A stretch of DNA of 64,000 bases from Ectothiorhodospiraceae bacterium BW-2 (lineage in GTDB: Bacteria; Pseudomonadota; Gammaproteobacteria; Thiohalomonadales; Thiohalomonadaceae). Numbering within the stretch: the stretch's first letter is position 1; each line of letters begins with the position of its first letter. The notes below the pieces were generated by a model. It worked only from the letters and a program-made list of their open reading frames with translations. It searched no databases and was not told where the DNA came from. The position numbers were made by a program, and so were the translations under genes. This document shows positions 15,254-24,839 of this stretch, piece after piece. The DNA lies in the NCBI GenBank assembly GCA_008375315.1, contig CP032507.1, positions 3,186,071 to 3,250,070 of the forward strand, written 5' to 3'.

Positions 15254-17944
15254 CTAACGCACTTTAAAGTAGCTTACTGATCGCTGTAGCTGCTCCGCCT
15301 GACCATTGAGCTCCTCTGCCGTCGCCGCGAGCTGTTCTGATGCCGAGGCGTTCTGCTGGGTCGCCTTATCGAGCTGGGTCATAGAGTCGTTTATCTGTAC
15401 CACGCCGTTAGCCTGCTCCATTGAGGCAGCGGCGATCTCTTCAACGAGCGCAGAGGTCTTTTGAATCGCCGGCACGATACTCTCAATTTTTATCCCCGCA
15501 TCTTCCGCCACCTTGACACTATCGGTCGCTAACTCACTAATCTCTTGCGCCGTTAGGCTACTGTTCTCGGCCAGTTTACGCACTTCAGAGGCGACAACAG
15601 TAAACCCCTTACCGTGCTCGCCGGCACGAGCGGCCTCAATCGCGGCGTTAAGGGAGAGCAGATTGGTCTTATAGGCGATAGTCTCAATTTGACCAATTTT
15701 GTCGGCAATCTGCTTCATCGCCTGTACCGTCTTTTCAACGGCGTCGCCGCCCTGTTTAGCTTCGATCGAGGCACGAGTCGCCATCTGATTGGTCGAGCGG
15801 GCATTCTCGGAGTTCTGCCGTACTGAGGCATTAAGCTGCTCTACCGCACTACTAATATCTTCAACTCCAGCGGCCTGTTCGGTGGAGCTTTGGCTGAGCG
15901 TCTGCGCTGTGGCACTCACTTCACTGGAGGCACTCGCCAGGTTGTCAGCTCCCCCCTTTACCTCGGTAATAATCGCATTGAGCCTTTCAATGAGGTTCTT
16001 CATCGCACTCAATAGCTGCCCGGTCTCATCTCGACTCTGGACATCAATGGTAACGGTGAGATCCCCAGCGGCGATCTGATTGGAGACAGCGACCGCTTGG
16101 CGCATCGGTATCGTAATCGAGCGGGCAATTAGCCAAGCGACTAAAACCACCAGCAGAGTTATCACCACAGCCAATAGGAGTATCCGTTCGATTAACGCCT
16201 TTACCGGCTGTTCTACTTCAGCCTCATCCATTTCGGCAATCGCTACCCAAACCTCTTCGCCAACTTTGAACGGCGAGAAGGAGGAGAGCACCCGATTACC
16301 GTTATAGTCGGTAATGATGCGGGTAGCGCTCTCCCCTGCGAGCGCCCGTTCAACCGCTTCGGTATCGACCCCATTATCGGCCACGGTGCCAGAGAAGGAG
16401 GCGCTGATCGAACGACCCTCCGGATCGAGAAAGGAGTCGGAGCGCATACGGCGATCACTCCCGACTAGATAGGTTTCACCACTCTCCCCCATCCCTTCGC
16501 GCTGCTGCATAATGGCGTTAATTTTTGCCGTTGAGAGCTGTAGCGCCACCACCATCTCCAGCTCATCGTCGCGTTTATCGACAATCGGATAGCCAGCGAA
16601 AGCGGCTGGCTCGCCGTTGCTAGGGGCGTAGGGAGCAAAATCGACTAGAGCGAACTGCCGTTCACGCGCCACTGTGCGGATGAGCTCCCCTAAATTAGAG
16701 TCACGAAACTGACCCTTGAGGATATTGGTGCGATAGTCGGCCTCCTGTGTGACAGAGTAGAAGATATAGCCGCTGCTGTCGATTAAAAAGAGATCGTAGT
16801 AGCCATGAAGCTGCATAAAGCGGGCAAAGAGGGAGTCGCCCTGCTCATCAAGCGGGTTAAACGCCTCGGCAATATCGACTTCGACTAAAAAGGCCCAGCG
16901 CACATCGCCAAGCTGCAGCGGCGCATAGACACTTAAAACCTGATTGCCGTGATAGTCGGTGATAACATCGGCCCCACTCTTCCCGGCAAGCGCCTGCTCT
17001 ACCGCCACGGTTGTTACCCGACCGCGTTCAGGGTTGGCAAAACTGGCCTGTAGCGAGCGGTTAGCGCTATCGAGATAGCTATCGGAGCGCATTAAATAGT
17101 CGCTACCGACAAGATAGGCCTCACCGGTATGACCGAGGCCGTTGCGCTGCTGCAACAGAGCATTGATGTGCTGATAATCGATACGAATCGCAATCACCCC
17201 CTCTAAGTTCCCTTGGTGATAGTAGGGAACCCCCATAAATCCGGTCGGCAGAGTCTGATTAGGGCCGTAAGGCCGGTAGTCGCTAAAGGCGAGTTTTTTG
17301 GTCGCGACCACCTTCTGCCACAACGAGCTAAGTGAGCTATTTTTTAGCGGGCCGTGGCTTAGATTCTGGCCTAAATCGCTATGAGCGCCGGTGGTAAACA
17401 TGACATGGCCATGTTTGGCGCAGATAAATAGCACATCGCCAAACGCCCACTCTGTGGCCATTCGCTTTACCCGCTCCGACTCTGCCTGAATTAACGGTAG
17501 ATAGCCGATATGATCCACCGGATAGGGCTCGGTTGCCGCCGTCTGCTGCTGCTCATGAAACAGAAACAGCTTGTGAAACATCTGCGTAACTTCGGTCGTG
17601 GTAGCCATAATTTGCAGATTGGCCGAGGCGGCAGCAAGGTGGGATTTTAGGCTCTGCTCTCTTAGAGCGTGGTTTGTCTTTAAGCGATCAATCGCCTCTC
17701 GCCGAATCGTGGCGACCACTTCGCCTAAGACCTGCATATCGCTCTCTAGGGCCTGAAATAGATCGCCTATTTGAAACAGTTTAACTGCTTTAAGCGAAGT
17801 TAGCTGATTGTAGGACTGCTCTAGCAGCGCCTCAGTCGCGCGATTACTCACTTCCCAAGCGACGATCACCACCGGTATTAGCCCTACCAACACCATAATA
17901 GCGATCAACTTCGGCTGTAAACGAATATTGTTAAACCACCCCAT
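15254..17944 (-). CDS. methyl-accepting chemotaxis protein with duplicated Cache sensor
   Basis: An 896-aa receptor. Membrane helix at about 12-30, a long periplasmic region, a second helix near 590-612 (LLLAVVITLLVVLVAWLIA), HAMP, and a cytoplasmic signalling domain with the conserved tip [29 protein letters not shown]. The periplasmic part contains two copies of a Cache-like module, G-x-G-x-TGE-x-YLVGSD followed by MRSDS-x-LD, near residues 275-290 and 490-505, each followed by a TDY(H/N)GN-x-VLS strand. The ligand is unknown. Last gene of the chemotaxis operon, 16 bases after cheW. Confidence 0.93.
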   Translation of the reverse strand: MGWFNNIRLQPKLIAIMVLVGLIPVVIVAWEVSNRATEALLEQSYNQLTSLKAVKLFQIGDLFQALESDMQVLGEVVATIRREAIDRLKTNHALREQSLKSHLAAASANLQIMATTTEVTQMFHKLFLFHEQQQTAATEPYPVDHIGYLPLIQAESERVKRMATEWAFGDVLFICAKHGHVMFTTGAHSDLGQNLSHGPLKNSSLSSLWQKVVATKKLAFSDYRPYGPNQTLPTGFMGVPYYHQGNLEGVIAIRIDYQHINALLQQRNGLGHTGEAYLVGSDYLMRSDSYLDSANRSLQASFANPERGRVTTVAVEQALAGKSGADVITDYHGNQVLSVYAPLQLGDVRWAFLVEVDIAEAFNPLDEQGDSLFARFMQLHGYYDLFLIDSSGYIFYSVTQEADYRTNILKGQFRDSNLGELIRTVARERQFALVDFAPYAPSNGEPAAFAGYPIVDKRDDELEMVVALQLSTAKINAIMQQREGMGESGETYLVGSDRRMRSDSFLDPEGRSISASFSGTVADNGVDTEAVERALAGESATRIITDYNGNRVLSSFSPFKVGEEVWVAIAEMDEAEVEQPVKALIERILLLAVVITLLVVLVAWLIARSITIPMRQAVAVSNQIAAGDLTVTIDVQSRDETGQLLSAMKNLIERLNAIITEVKGGADNLASASSEVSATAQTLSQSSTEQAAGVEDISSAVEQLNASVRQNSENARSTNQMATRASIEAKQGGDAVEKTVQAMKQIADKIGQIETIAYKTNLLSLNAAIEAARAGEHGKGFTVVASEVRKLAENSSLTAQEISELATDSVKVAEDAGIKIESIVPAIQKTSALVEEIAAASMEQANGVVQINDSMTQLDKATQQNASASEQLAATAEELNGQAEQLQRSVSYFKVR

Positions 17945-17960
17945 CCCGGCTCTCCCCTAG

Positions 17961-18551
17961 TTATGTATCATTCTCTTGCTGTGATTCGAAATCCTCCTCC
18001 GCTTTTTTTTGTAGCAGTTTCGGATCTACGCTGCCTAGACGACTTATTTCGGAGATATCCTCTACCGAGAGGACATGTTCGACATTGAGCAGAATAATAA
18101 ACTCCTCCCCCACTCGCCCCATCGCCCGAATAAATTCGGTACGAATATCGGTGCCAAAGTTAGGGGGCGGCTGGGTGTGGGACTCATCGATTTCGAGAAT
18201 CTCATTCACCTCATCGACCATCATGCCGATGGTCTGTGTCTCGGCTTCGTGGCTCATCTCCACCAGCACAATGCAGCTCTTTTTGGTAATCTCACTCACC
18301 TGCCGCCCAAGACGAGAGGAGAGATCGATGACCGGTACCACATTGCCACGGAGATTGATAACGCCGCGAATAAAGTTAGGCGTCATCGGCACCCGCGTCA
18401 TCTGTTCGATTTCGATAATCTCCTTCACATCTAAAATAGCGATAGCGAAAGTTTCGCCACCGGTCACGAAGGTCAGATACTGCTCCGCCTCCCCCGGATG
18501 CGAAGCACTCTGGCGCTCATTGCGGCTATTGAGAGTCGCTAATTCGGTCAT
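17961..18551 (-). CDS. cheW: chemotaxis coupling protein CheW
   Basis: CheW links receptors to the CheA kinase. The 196-aa protein has the CheW fold: YLTFVTGGETFAIAILDVKEIIEIEQMTRVPMTPNFIRGVINLRGNVVPVIDL-type core, then SCIVLVEM and IGMMVDEVNEILEI. It is longer than the E. coli protein (167 aa) because of an N-terminal polar extension and an acidic C-terminal tail. It lies between two MCP genes, 17 bases after the upstream one. Confidence 0.94.
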   Translation of the reverse strand: MTELATLNSRNERQSASHPGEAEQYLTFVTGGETFAIAILDVKEIIEIEQMTRVPMTPNFIRGVINLRGNVVPVIDLSSRLGRQVSEITKKSCIVLVEMSHEAETQTIGMMVDEVNEILEIDESHTQPPPNFGTDIRTEFIRAMGRVGEEFIILLNVEHVLSVEDISEISRLGSVDPKLLQKKAEEDFESQQENDT

Positions 18552-18568
18552 CGCTACTCTCCTGTTAC

Positions 18569-20533
18569 CTAAAAGCGCTCGAAGTCACTCATATCGACCG
18601 AACGCCCGCCACCACCGCTAGCAGGAAGCGCACTCGCAGCCTTGGGAAGTGCATCGGCAGGCACCGCAGCGTGGACTGGAGCACGAGCACCACTGACGCC
18701 CCCCTTCACCTTAAAGAAGGCGACTGCCTGAATTAGCTGCTCGGCCTGACCATTGAGCTCCTCTGAAGTGGCGGCTAACTCCTCTGACGCTGAGGCGTTC
18801 TGCTGAGTCGCCTTATCGAGCTGGGTCATAGAGTCGTTAATTTGACCAATACCAGAGGCCTGCTCCTCAGAGGAGGCGGTAATCTCCTGCACGAGATCGG
18901 CGGTCTTTTGGATACTGGGCACGATATTGGCGATCAGTTTTCCTGCCTCTTCAGCAATACCGACACTATTGGTGGCTAACTGGTTGATCTCCTGCGCGGT
19001 AGCGCTGGAGTTCTCGGCTAGTTTGCGCACCTCAGAGGCGACTACGGTAAAGCCTTTACCATGCTCTCCCGCCCGAGCCGCCTCAATAGCGGCATTGAGT
19101 GAGAGCAGGTTCGTTTTGTAGGCGATATCTTCGATCAGGCCGATTTTGTTGGCAATTTCCTTCATCGCGCTCACAGTGCGCTCGACCGCTTCACCGCCGC
19201 GCTTAGCCTCATCGGCGGCGGTAGTCGCCATGTTATTGGTCACGCGGGCATTTTCAGTGTTTTGCTGAACTGACGCATTGAGCTGCTCAACGGCGGAGGT
19301 GGTCTCCTCGACTCCAGCCGCCTGCTCAGTCGCCCCTTGGCTCATCGATTGCGCGGTAGAGCTGACCTCCTGCGATGCCGAAGCGAGGTTATCGGCCCCG
19401 CTGCGCACGGTTTGAATAACACTATTTAGCCCATCGACCATCTCCATCATCGCCGCATAGACACCACTAGCTCGCTCTCGATCTTTAAACTCAACCATCA
19501 GATCACCATCGGCGATACGACGGGCAATCACCTCCATATCTCGCGGCTCGCCACCGAGGGGCTTTTTAATCACCCGCACCATAAACCAGGCGAGGAAGAT
19601 ACCGATCGCAATCGCACCGAGCGAGACCCAAATCACCGTGGTCACCGTCCGTTCGTTATGTTCGCGCACCTGTGGCCCTAGAATATCTTGATCTTTTTGT
19701 ACCGACAGCTTCACCTCTTCCGCCGCATCAGCCACCAGTGGCCCTATCCTATCGAGCTCATCTTTAATGACCCTATTGCGTTCAATAATAATTTTATTAA
19801 TCTGATCTAGCGCCTTGGTATAAGCGGTTTTGGCGTTGTAGAAATCTTGCAGCAATTTGCGCCTTTGTGGATTTTGCAGAGCCTCATCTAACGCTTTTGC
19901 CCGTTGGGTGAGGTTCTGATCGAGCTCGTTGTGCGCCTGATCAGCATCCTCCTGCTCATTGGTGGTTAGATACTTTACCGCATAGAGGCGAGCTAATAGG
20001 AGTGACTCCTGCGCTTGGCCGGCTAGGAAGGCGGCCTCGGCGTCGCTATCGTTGTAGGCCGACTGCATGATTTCGGTCATGGCCACCCGCATCGCCAGAC
20101 CGTTAGGGTCAAGGTTACTATCGACAATGCGGTCGCGCTCGCGCATAAACTCATGTACTCGATCAAATGCCTTGTCGTAGTTACCTATCTCTTTGGCGAT
20201 AATTTTGACATTGTTAGCCCGTTCAGGCTTCTGTATCTCCTTTTCAGCCTCTTCGACTAACTCTTGTAGCATCTCATAACGATCTTTAAACAGTCGCACC
20301 GCCCGATCGCTATGTTTAATGATGTAATCTTTAGCAGCCATACGCACAATGAGCATATTCGCCTGCACTCTCCCTGCCAGATTAGCATCTCGTGCTAACT
20401 CCCGATAGCTGTTAAAGCCATCTACTGCTTTATTTAGGCCATTAAAGGCGGTAAACGAGACGACAACCAACAGAACCAGCACCAGTGCGTAACCGGCACT
20501 GATTTGAACTCCTAGACGCAAGTTTTTAAACAT
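18569..20533 (-). CDS. methyl-accepting chemotaxis protein with helical periplasmic sensor
   Basis: A 654-aa receptor. Helix 1 is [16 protein letters not shown] and helix 2 is [20 protein letters not shown] near 300-320. The periplasmic part between them is almost all charged helix (about 260 residues), resembling the helical bimodular (HBM) sensor type. A HAMP-like segment ([20 protein letters not shown]) and the canonical tip [29 protein letters not shown] follow. The C-terminus has an Ala/Pro linker and ends in VDMSDFERF, a possible adaptor-tethering tail. It follows cheA by 35 bases. Confidence 0.93.
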   Translation of the reverse strand: MFKNLRLGVQISAGYALVLVLLVVVSFTAFNGLNKAVDGFNSYRELARDANLAGRVQANMLIVRMAAKDYIIKHSDRAVRLFKDRYEMLQELVEEAEKEIQKPERANNVKIIAKEIGNYDKAFDRVHEFMRERDRIVDSNLDPNGLAMRVAMTEIMQSAYNDSDAEAAFLAGQAQESLLLARLYAVKYLTTNEQEDADQAHNELDQNLTQRAKALDEALQNPQRRKLLQDFYNAKTAYTKALDQINKIIIERNRVIKDELDRIGPLVADAAEEVKLSVQKDQDILGPQVREHNERTVTTVIWVSLGAIAIGIFLAWFMVRVIKKPLGGEPRDMEVIARRIADGDLMVEFKDRERASGVYAAMMEMVDGLNSVIQTVRSGADNLASASQEVSSTAQSMSQGATEQAAGVEETTSAVEQLNASVQQNTENARVTNNMATTAADEAKRGGEAVERTVSAMKEIANKIGLIEDIAYKTNLLSLNAAIEAARAGEHGKGFTVVASEVRKLAENSSATAQEINQLATNSVGIAEEAGKLIANIVPSIQKTADLVQEITASSEEQASGIGQINDSMTQLDKATQQNASASEELAATSEELNGQAEQLIQAVAFFKVKGGVSGARAPVHAAVPADALPKAASALPASGGGGRSVDMSDFERF

Positions 20534-20568
20534 CGCTTTGACTCCTTGAAAAATTTAAACAATTCCGA

Positions 20569-22803
20569 TTAGTTGATCGACAGATGGCCGCCAGAGCCGC
20601 CTTTCGGTCGCTGTTGATAGCGCTGTCCTCGAGCATGAGCTAGCGTTACCAATCCCTGTACATCCAGAATGAGGGCAATTTCGCCGCTACCGAGGACGGT
20701 CGCACCACTAACTCCCTGCAGATACTGAAATACCTTACCTAACGGCTTGATGACCGTCTGTAGTTCACCAAAGAGGGTATCGACCACAAAACCGGCCTTC
20801 ACCCGACCAAACCGAACCACTACCAGACTCTCCCGCTTCACTCGGCGAGCGTTATCACCTTCGCCGAAAAAGTGGCGCAGACGCATATAGGGCATCACCT
20901 CACCGCGTAGATTAATATATTGGCGGTTAGGATCGATCTGCCACTCATCGCTCTCCATCTCGACACACTCCTCGACCATGCTCAGTGGAATGACATAGTT
21001 TTCGCCACCAGCACCGACCATAAAGCCATCGATAATCGCTAGCGTCAACGGCAGTTGAATGGTAATGGTGGTTCCCATCCCTAGCTCACTATCGATATCG
21101 ACCGAGCCGCGCAGCGCCTCAATGTTGCGTCGCACCACATCCATACCGACCCCACGACCAGAGAGGTTGCTAGCCTGCTGTTTGGTACTGAGGCCGGCTT
21201 CAAAGATTAGTCGAAAAATCTCAGCTCGGCTCAGGGATTGATCCGGCTTGACCAGCCCGATCGCTTCGGCTTTGGCTCGAATCTTATCGGGATCGAGTCC
21301 GGCACCATCATCTTTGACCTCAATCACAATATGACCCGAATCGTGATAGGCGTTAAGGCTTAAAGTCCCCACTTCAGGTTTCCCCTTCGCCTTACGCTCT
21401 TGGGGTAGCTCAATGCCGTGATCGAGCGAATTTCGTACTAAATGGGTGAGCGGATCGTTAATCTTTTCGACCACGGTCTTATCGAGCTCCGACTCCCCAC
21501 CGGTAATCTGTAGCTCAATTCGTTTGCCTAAATCTTGGCTCACATCGCGCACCACACGCCGAAAACGGGAGAAGGTCTCGCCGATTTGCACCATGCGCAG
21601 CTCTAGGGCGTGATCCCGAATCTCTTCGACCAGATGCTCCATCCCTGAGACTACCTCATCGACATCGCCCAACTGGTGGCGCTCGACTAGCAGGCGCATA
21701 GCGGCACTAGAGATCACTAGCTCCCCCACCAAATTGATTAACTGCCCAAGCTTAGCCGAATCGACCCGAATGTGTCGCGCCTGCTCCCTCGCCTTCTCCT
21801 GCTTTTTTAGCGCCTGCTCGACTATCGGTTTAGAGACTACCTTCTGCTCGACCAAAATTTCGCCAATAGGGCGCCGTCGCTCCCCTTCGATCTCGCTATC
21901 GACATCGGCAGCGACGCTCTGTTTTGAGGTAGATTGCAGCTGAAGACTACTCTCTAGCTCATGCTCGGTAATCGCCCCAATCTCTAACAACATCTCGCCG
22001 AGCTGATGCACCTCCGACTCCGGCATCTGCTCCAGAATCTCCAAATAGTGCTGCTGTTTTGAGTTAGGGGGCAAAATGCGAATATCACAATCCTCCTGCG
22101 CAAACTCAAACACCGCCTCAATCGCCGCCTTATCAGCACTACTATTGAAGGCGATACGAAAGCCTAGATAGCACGACTCTGGCTCCATCTCCTCCGCCTC
22201 TGGCAGACTGCTGGTGACTGTTAAAATATCCTCAATAGTGCCTAGCGTCTGTAGATAGCGAATAAAGGAGAGCGGATCGAGTCCATTTCGCAGCGCATCA
22301 GCCTTAAACTGCAACGAAATAATCCAGTTATCGCTACGGTTCTCATCCGTATCGCTGCGGCCCTCATCGTGTGAGCTATTGACCGTCTGCCCCGCAGCCG
22401 GCGCTAGCTCACGCGAGGCGCTTTGACCGATCTGCTCTAGTAACCTCTCCCCTGCCTGTTTTAGCTCCTCTGGCAAGGCGGTTAAATCGTCACTCGTTAG
22501 CACAAAATCGACCAGAGTCGCGGTATGATCTTTGCAGTCGAGCAGGCAGGTGATTAGCGCCGCCTCTAGCGGCCGCTCACCGGAGCGAATCGCATCGAGC
22601 ACGGTCTCGACTGGGTGGGTAAACTCGACAATCGGATCAAAACCGAAGATACCGGCGGCCCCCTTAATGGTATGCATCGCCCGAAAGACGCTGTTAAAGG
22701 TCTCGAGATCATCGGGGTTATCCTCTAACGACAGCAGCGCATCCTCCATCTGCTGCAGCAGCTCCTCCGCTTCGGTCGCAAAAGTTTGGCGGGCCTCATC
22801 CAT
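20569..22803 (-). CDS. cheA: chemotaxis histidine kinase CheA
   Basis: A 744-aa kinase. The N-terminal Hpt domain has the phosphorylatable His44 in RAMHTIKGAAG. A linker region is followed by the dimerisation helices (RVDSAKLGQLINLVGELVI), the ATPase domain (DPLTHLVRNSLDHGIE, DDGAGLD, LSGRGVGMDVVRRNI) and a C-terminal CheW-like regulatory domain (LTLAIIDGFMVGAGGENYVIPL). The ATG at 22803 overlaps the STAS stop (TGATG); a TTG one codon earlier is less likely. Translation is coupled to the STAS gene. Confidence 0.96.
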   Translation of the reverse strand: MDEARQTFATEAEELLQQMEDALLSLEDNPDDLETFNSVFRAMHTIKGAAGIFGFDPIVEFTHPVETVLDAIRSGERPLEAALITCLLDCKDHTATLVDFVLTSDDLTALPEELKQAGERLLEQIGQSASRELAPAAGQTVNSSHDEGRSDTDENRSDNWIISLQFKADALRNGLDPLSFIRYLQTLGTIEDILTVTSSLPEAEEMEPESCYLGFRIAFNSSADKAAIEAVFEFAQEDCDIRILPPNSKQQHYLEILEQMPESEVHQLGEMLLEIGAITEHELESSLQLQSTSKQSVAADVDSEIEGERRRPIGEILVEQKVVSKPIVEQALKKQEKAREQARHIRVDSAKLGQLINLVGELVISSAAMRLLVERHQLGDVDEVVSGMEHLVEEIRDHALELRMVQIGETFSRFRRVVRDVSQDLGKRIELQITGGESELDKTVVEKINDPLTHLVRNSLDHGIELPQERKAKGKPEVGTLSLNAYHDSGHIVIEVKDDGAGLDPDKIRAKAEAIGLVKPDQSLSRAEIFRLIFEAGLSTKQQASNLSGRGVGMDVVRRNIEALRGSVDIDSELGMGTTITIQLPLTLAIIDGFMVGAGGENYVIPLSMVEECVEMESDEWQIDPNRQYINLRGEVMPYMRLRHFFGEGDNARRVKRESLVVVRFGRVKAGFVVDTLFGELQTVIKPLGKVFQYLQGVSGATVLGSGEIALILDVQGLVTLAHARGQRYQQRPKGGSGGHLSIN

Positions 22804-23138
22804 CAACTCGTCTCCCTCTTTCTCTTAGCTGGAATAATCACCGGATCACCAAAAAAGAGCACCAAATTGAGCATCTCCAGTACCGCAATGACCGCTTCAC
22901 TGTGGCGCACTATATGGAACTGCTTCTGCAGCCGTTGCGATTCGAGCTTTAGTAGCAGCAAAATTTGCAATCCGGCACTATCTAACTCTTCTACGGTAGA
23001 GAGGTCGAGCTCAAGCTGACTATGCTCCTGCAGTAACCCAACTAGCGTCGATTTGATCTCGGCAGCGGTGTAGATGGTCAACTCTTCGCCAACCATCACC
23101 TGGGTGATCTCCCCTTTTTGTTTGACTTCGACCGACAC
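22803..23138 (-). CDS. STAS-domain protein of the chemotaxis operon
   Basis: A 111-aa single STAS domain resembling anti-sigma-factor antagonists and MlaB-like proteins: EVKQKGEITQVMVGEELTIYTAAEIKSTLVGLL, then LDLSTVEELDSAGLQILLLLK, with Ser at the usual phosphorylatable position (EELDSAGLQ). The open frame begins at 23195, inside cheY, but the GTG at 23138 has a good AAGGAG ribosome site and avoids that overlap. Its stop overlaps the cheA start. The same gene placement occurs in other alternative chemotaxis operons; the role is not established. Confidence 0.88.
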   Translation of the reverse strand: MSVEVKQKGEITQVMVGEELTIYTAAEIKSTLVGLLQEHSQLELDLSTVEELDSAGLQILLLLKLESQRLQKQFHIVRHSEAVIAVLEMLNLVLFFGDPVIIPAKRKRETS

Positions 23139-23166
23139 AACGGCTCCTTCTTTTCTGTATGACAAC

Positions 23167-23535
23167 TTAAGGCAGGCAGAGTTTAGCCACTGCATCGAGC
23201 ATCTGCGCCGGTTGAAACGGTTTGACCACCCACGCTTTCGCCCCCGCTGCCTTACCTTCGGCCATCTTATCCTGCCCCGCCTCGGTAGTCAGCATAATAA
23301 TTGGGGTAAATTTGTACTCGGCCCTCTTTTTAACCTCTTTGACAAAGGTAATGCCGTCCATATTGGGCATATTGACATCGCTAATAATCAGATGAACCTT
23401 CTGGCCGGTCAGTTTGCTTAATGCATCCTGACCGTCGCACCCCTCAATCACGCTATAGCCGGCACCTTTTAAGGCGATGCCGACCACTTGGCGAATTGAC
23501 GCTGAATCATCTACAATTAAAATCGTTTTAGCCAT
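23167..23535 (-). CDS. cheY: chemotaxis response regulator CheY
   Basis: A 122-aa single receiver domain: acidic pair Asp9-Asp10 in TILIVDDSAS, phosphoacceptor Asp53 in LIISDVNMPNMDG, Thr in IIMLTTEAG, and Lys in WVVKPFQPAQML. No output domain, so it is a CheY-type messenger, presumably for CheA in the same operon. The ATG at 23535 is preferred to the GTG one codon upstream. It lies between an MCP and the STAS gene. Confidence 0.94.
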   Translation of the reverse strand: MAKTILIVDDSASIRQVVGIALKGAGYSVIEGCDGQDALSKLTGQKVHLIISDVNMPNMDGITFVKEVKKRAEYKFTPIIMLTTEAGQDKMAEGKAAGAKAWVVKPFQPAQMLDAVAKLCLP

Positions 23536-23571
23536 CACTAAACCTCACTTCAAACTGATAACTGCACCCCT

Positions 23572-23585
23572 CCCCCCCCCGGGGG
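23572..23585. repeat. C9G5 homopolymer tract in the MCP-cheY spacer
   Basis: Nine C followed by five G on the plus strand, 12 bases past the stop codon of the MCP at 23598 in its reading direction. Such tracts slip during replication. Here it is intergenic, so any effect would be on cheY expression. Confidence 0.8.
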
Positions 23586-23597
23586 CGGAGAGATACC

Positions 23598-24794
23598 CTA
23601 AAAGAACATCACCTCGCCACTACTAGCCGCCCCCTGCTTATGTCTATTATCGGACGGGTCGTGGGTATCGTGCTGCTCTGCGGTCACATAACCGCTACGC
23701 ATATCCTCCAGTAAACCTTCGATGTCGAGCGGTTCGACCCGCTCCCCACTCTGCTGCCGCTGCTGTAGCGCCTGATCGACATGGTGGAGGCTGGTAATGA
23801 TATGTTGCATAATCTGGCTGACTCGATCTTGAAACTGAAACGAGACCAGCATCTGCTCAATCTCTTGGCGAATCTTAGCGCTCAACGAGAGTAGCGATGC
23901 TCCATCATCCTCCAACTCACCGGCGCGGAACTCCAAGTGGCGAATCACCCGCTCGATAATCGCCTCCCCCTCGTGCACAACATCCCCCTCCGCTTCAGTC
24001 GAGGCGGTCGCGTACTGAAAACACTCCTCCATCGAACGGGTCATTTCGGTCACTTTCGCCATCATCTGGCTGCCGGTCTGCCCCGATTGCGTTGAGAGCG
24101 CCCGCACCTCATCGGCCACGACCGCGAAGCCACGCCCCGACTCACCGGCTCTAGCCGCCTCAATGGCGGCATTGAGCGCTAACAGATTGGTCTGTTCGGC
24201 AATATTGGCGACATCATCAGCCATTTTATTTAAGTCGGTGGTAAAGCTGCGCAGATGAGAGACCCGTTTTAGCATCTCATCTTTAGAGAGCAGCAGGGAG
24301 TCGATCTGTCGAAATAGCTGGTGCAGCGCATCCCTATCTTGATGAATAGAGTCGAGCAGCTCCTGCCCCTCATCGTTGCCTAGGTGGCTGACGCGGGTGA
24401 CATTGGTCAACTCATCGACTAATACAGAGAAGCGCTCGGTCAGTGCCTGAATATTCTCCTCGGTCAGCCCCCGACAGCTCTCAATTTGCCGCTGAATAAT
24501 CGGGGTGATGCGCAGCCACAGCTCTTGGGTCTGTCGTAGCTGCTCACTAACTGAGTTTTGGGTTTGTACTTGGCTCTCTAACTGTTGCTGACAGTGCTCT
24601 TGCTGCATGAGCAGCGCAGAGAGACGATGCCAGCTCCGCCAAGCAAACAGCAGCGAGATAACTAAAACTATCCCCATCACGAGGCCGCTTGAGAGGGGAG
24701 TGTCGTTAACCAAAAAGAGTCCTAATCCTGCTAACAGCGCGACCCCTACAGGTGCTAGGGTGATTGAGAAGAGACTATTTTTATTTCTGTCCAT
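23598..24794 (-). CDS. methyl-accepting chemotaxis-type protein lacking a periplasmic sensor
   Basis: A 398-aa protein. Two adjacent N-terminal helices ([19 protein letters not shown] and [17 protein letters not shown]) form a hairpin with almost no periplasmic loop. A coiled coil and an MCP signalling domain with the tip [38 protein letters not shown] follow. No HAMP is evident. The C-terminal 100 residues contain [14 protein letters not shown] and end in SGEVMFF. It is the first gene of the chemotaxis operon and may sense internal or membrane state. Confidence 0.92.
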   Translation of the reverse strand: MDRNKNSLFSITLAPVGVALLAGLGLFLVNDTPLSSGLVMGIVLVISLLFAWRSWHRLSALLMQQEHCQQQLESQVQTQNSVSEQLRQTQELWLRITPIIQRQIESCRGLTEENIQALTERFSVLVDELTNVTRVSHLGNDEGQELLDSIHQDRDALHQLFRQIDSLLLSKDEMLKRVSHLRSFTTDLNKMADDVANIAEQTNLLALNAAIEAARAGESGRGFAVVADEVRALSTQSGQTGSQMMAKVTEMTRSMEECFQYATASTEAEGDVVHEGEAIIERVIRHLEFRAGELEDDGASLLSLSAKIRQEIEQMLVSFQFQDRVSQIMQHIITSLHHVDQALQQRQQSGERVEPLDIEGLLEDMRSGYVTAEQHDTHDPSDNRHKQGAASSGEVMFF

Positions 24795-24839
24795 GTCGGT
24801 TAATTTAAAACTATAAGGGTAGGGGGGCGTTTGAGGTGC

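Noticed and set aside
18075-18621. Two plus-strand open frames (119 and 178 aa) opposite cheW
   Set aside because: Both are antisense to conserved CheW sequence and lack start signals.
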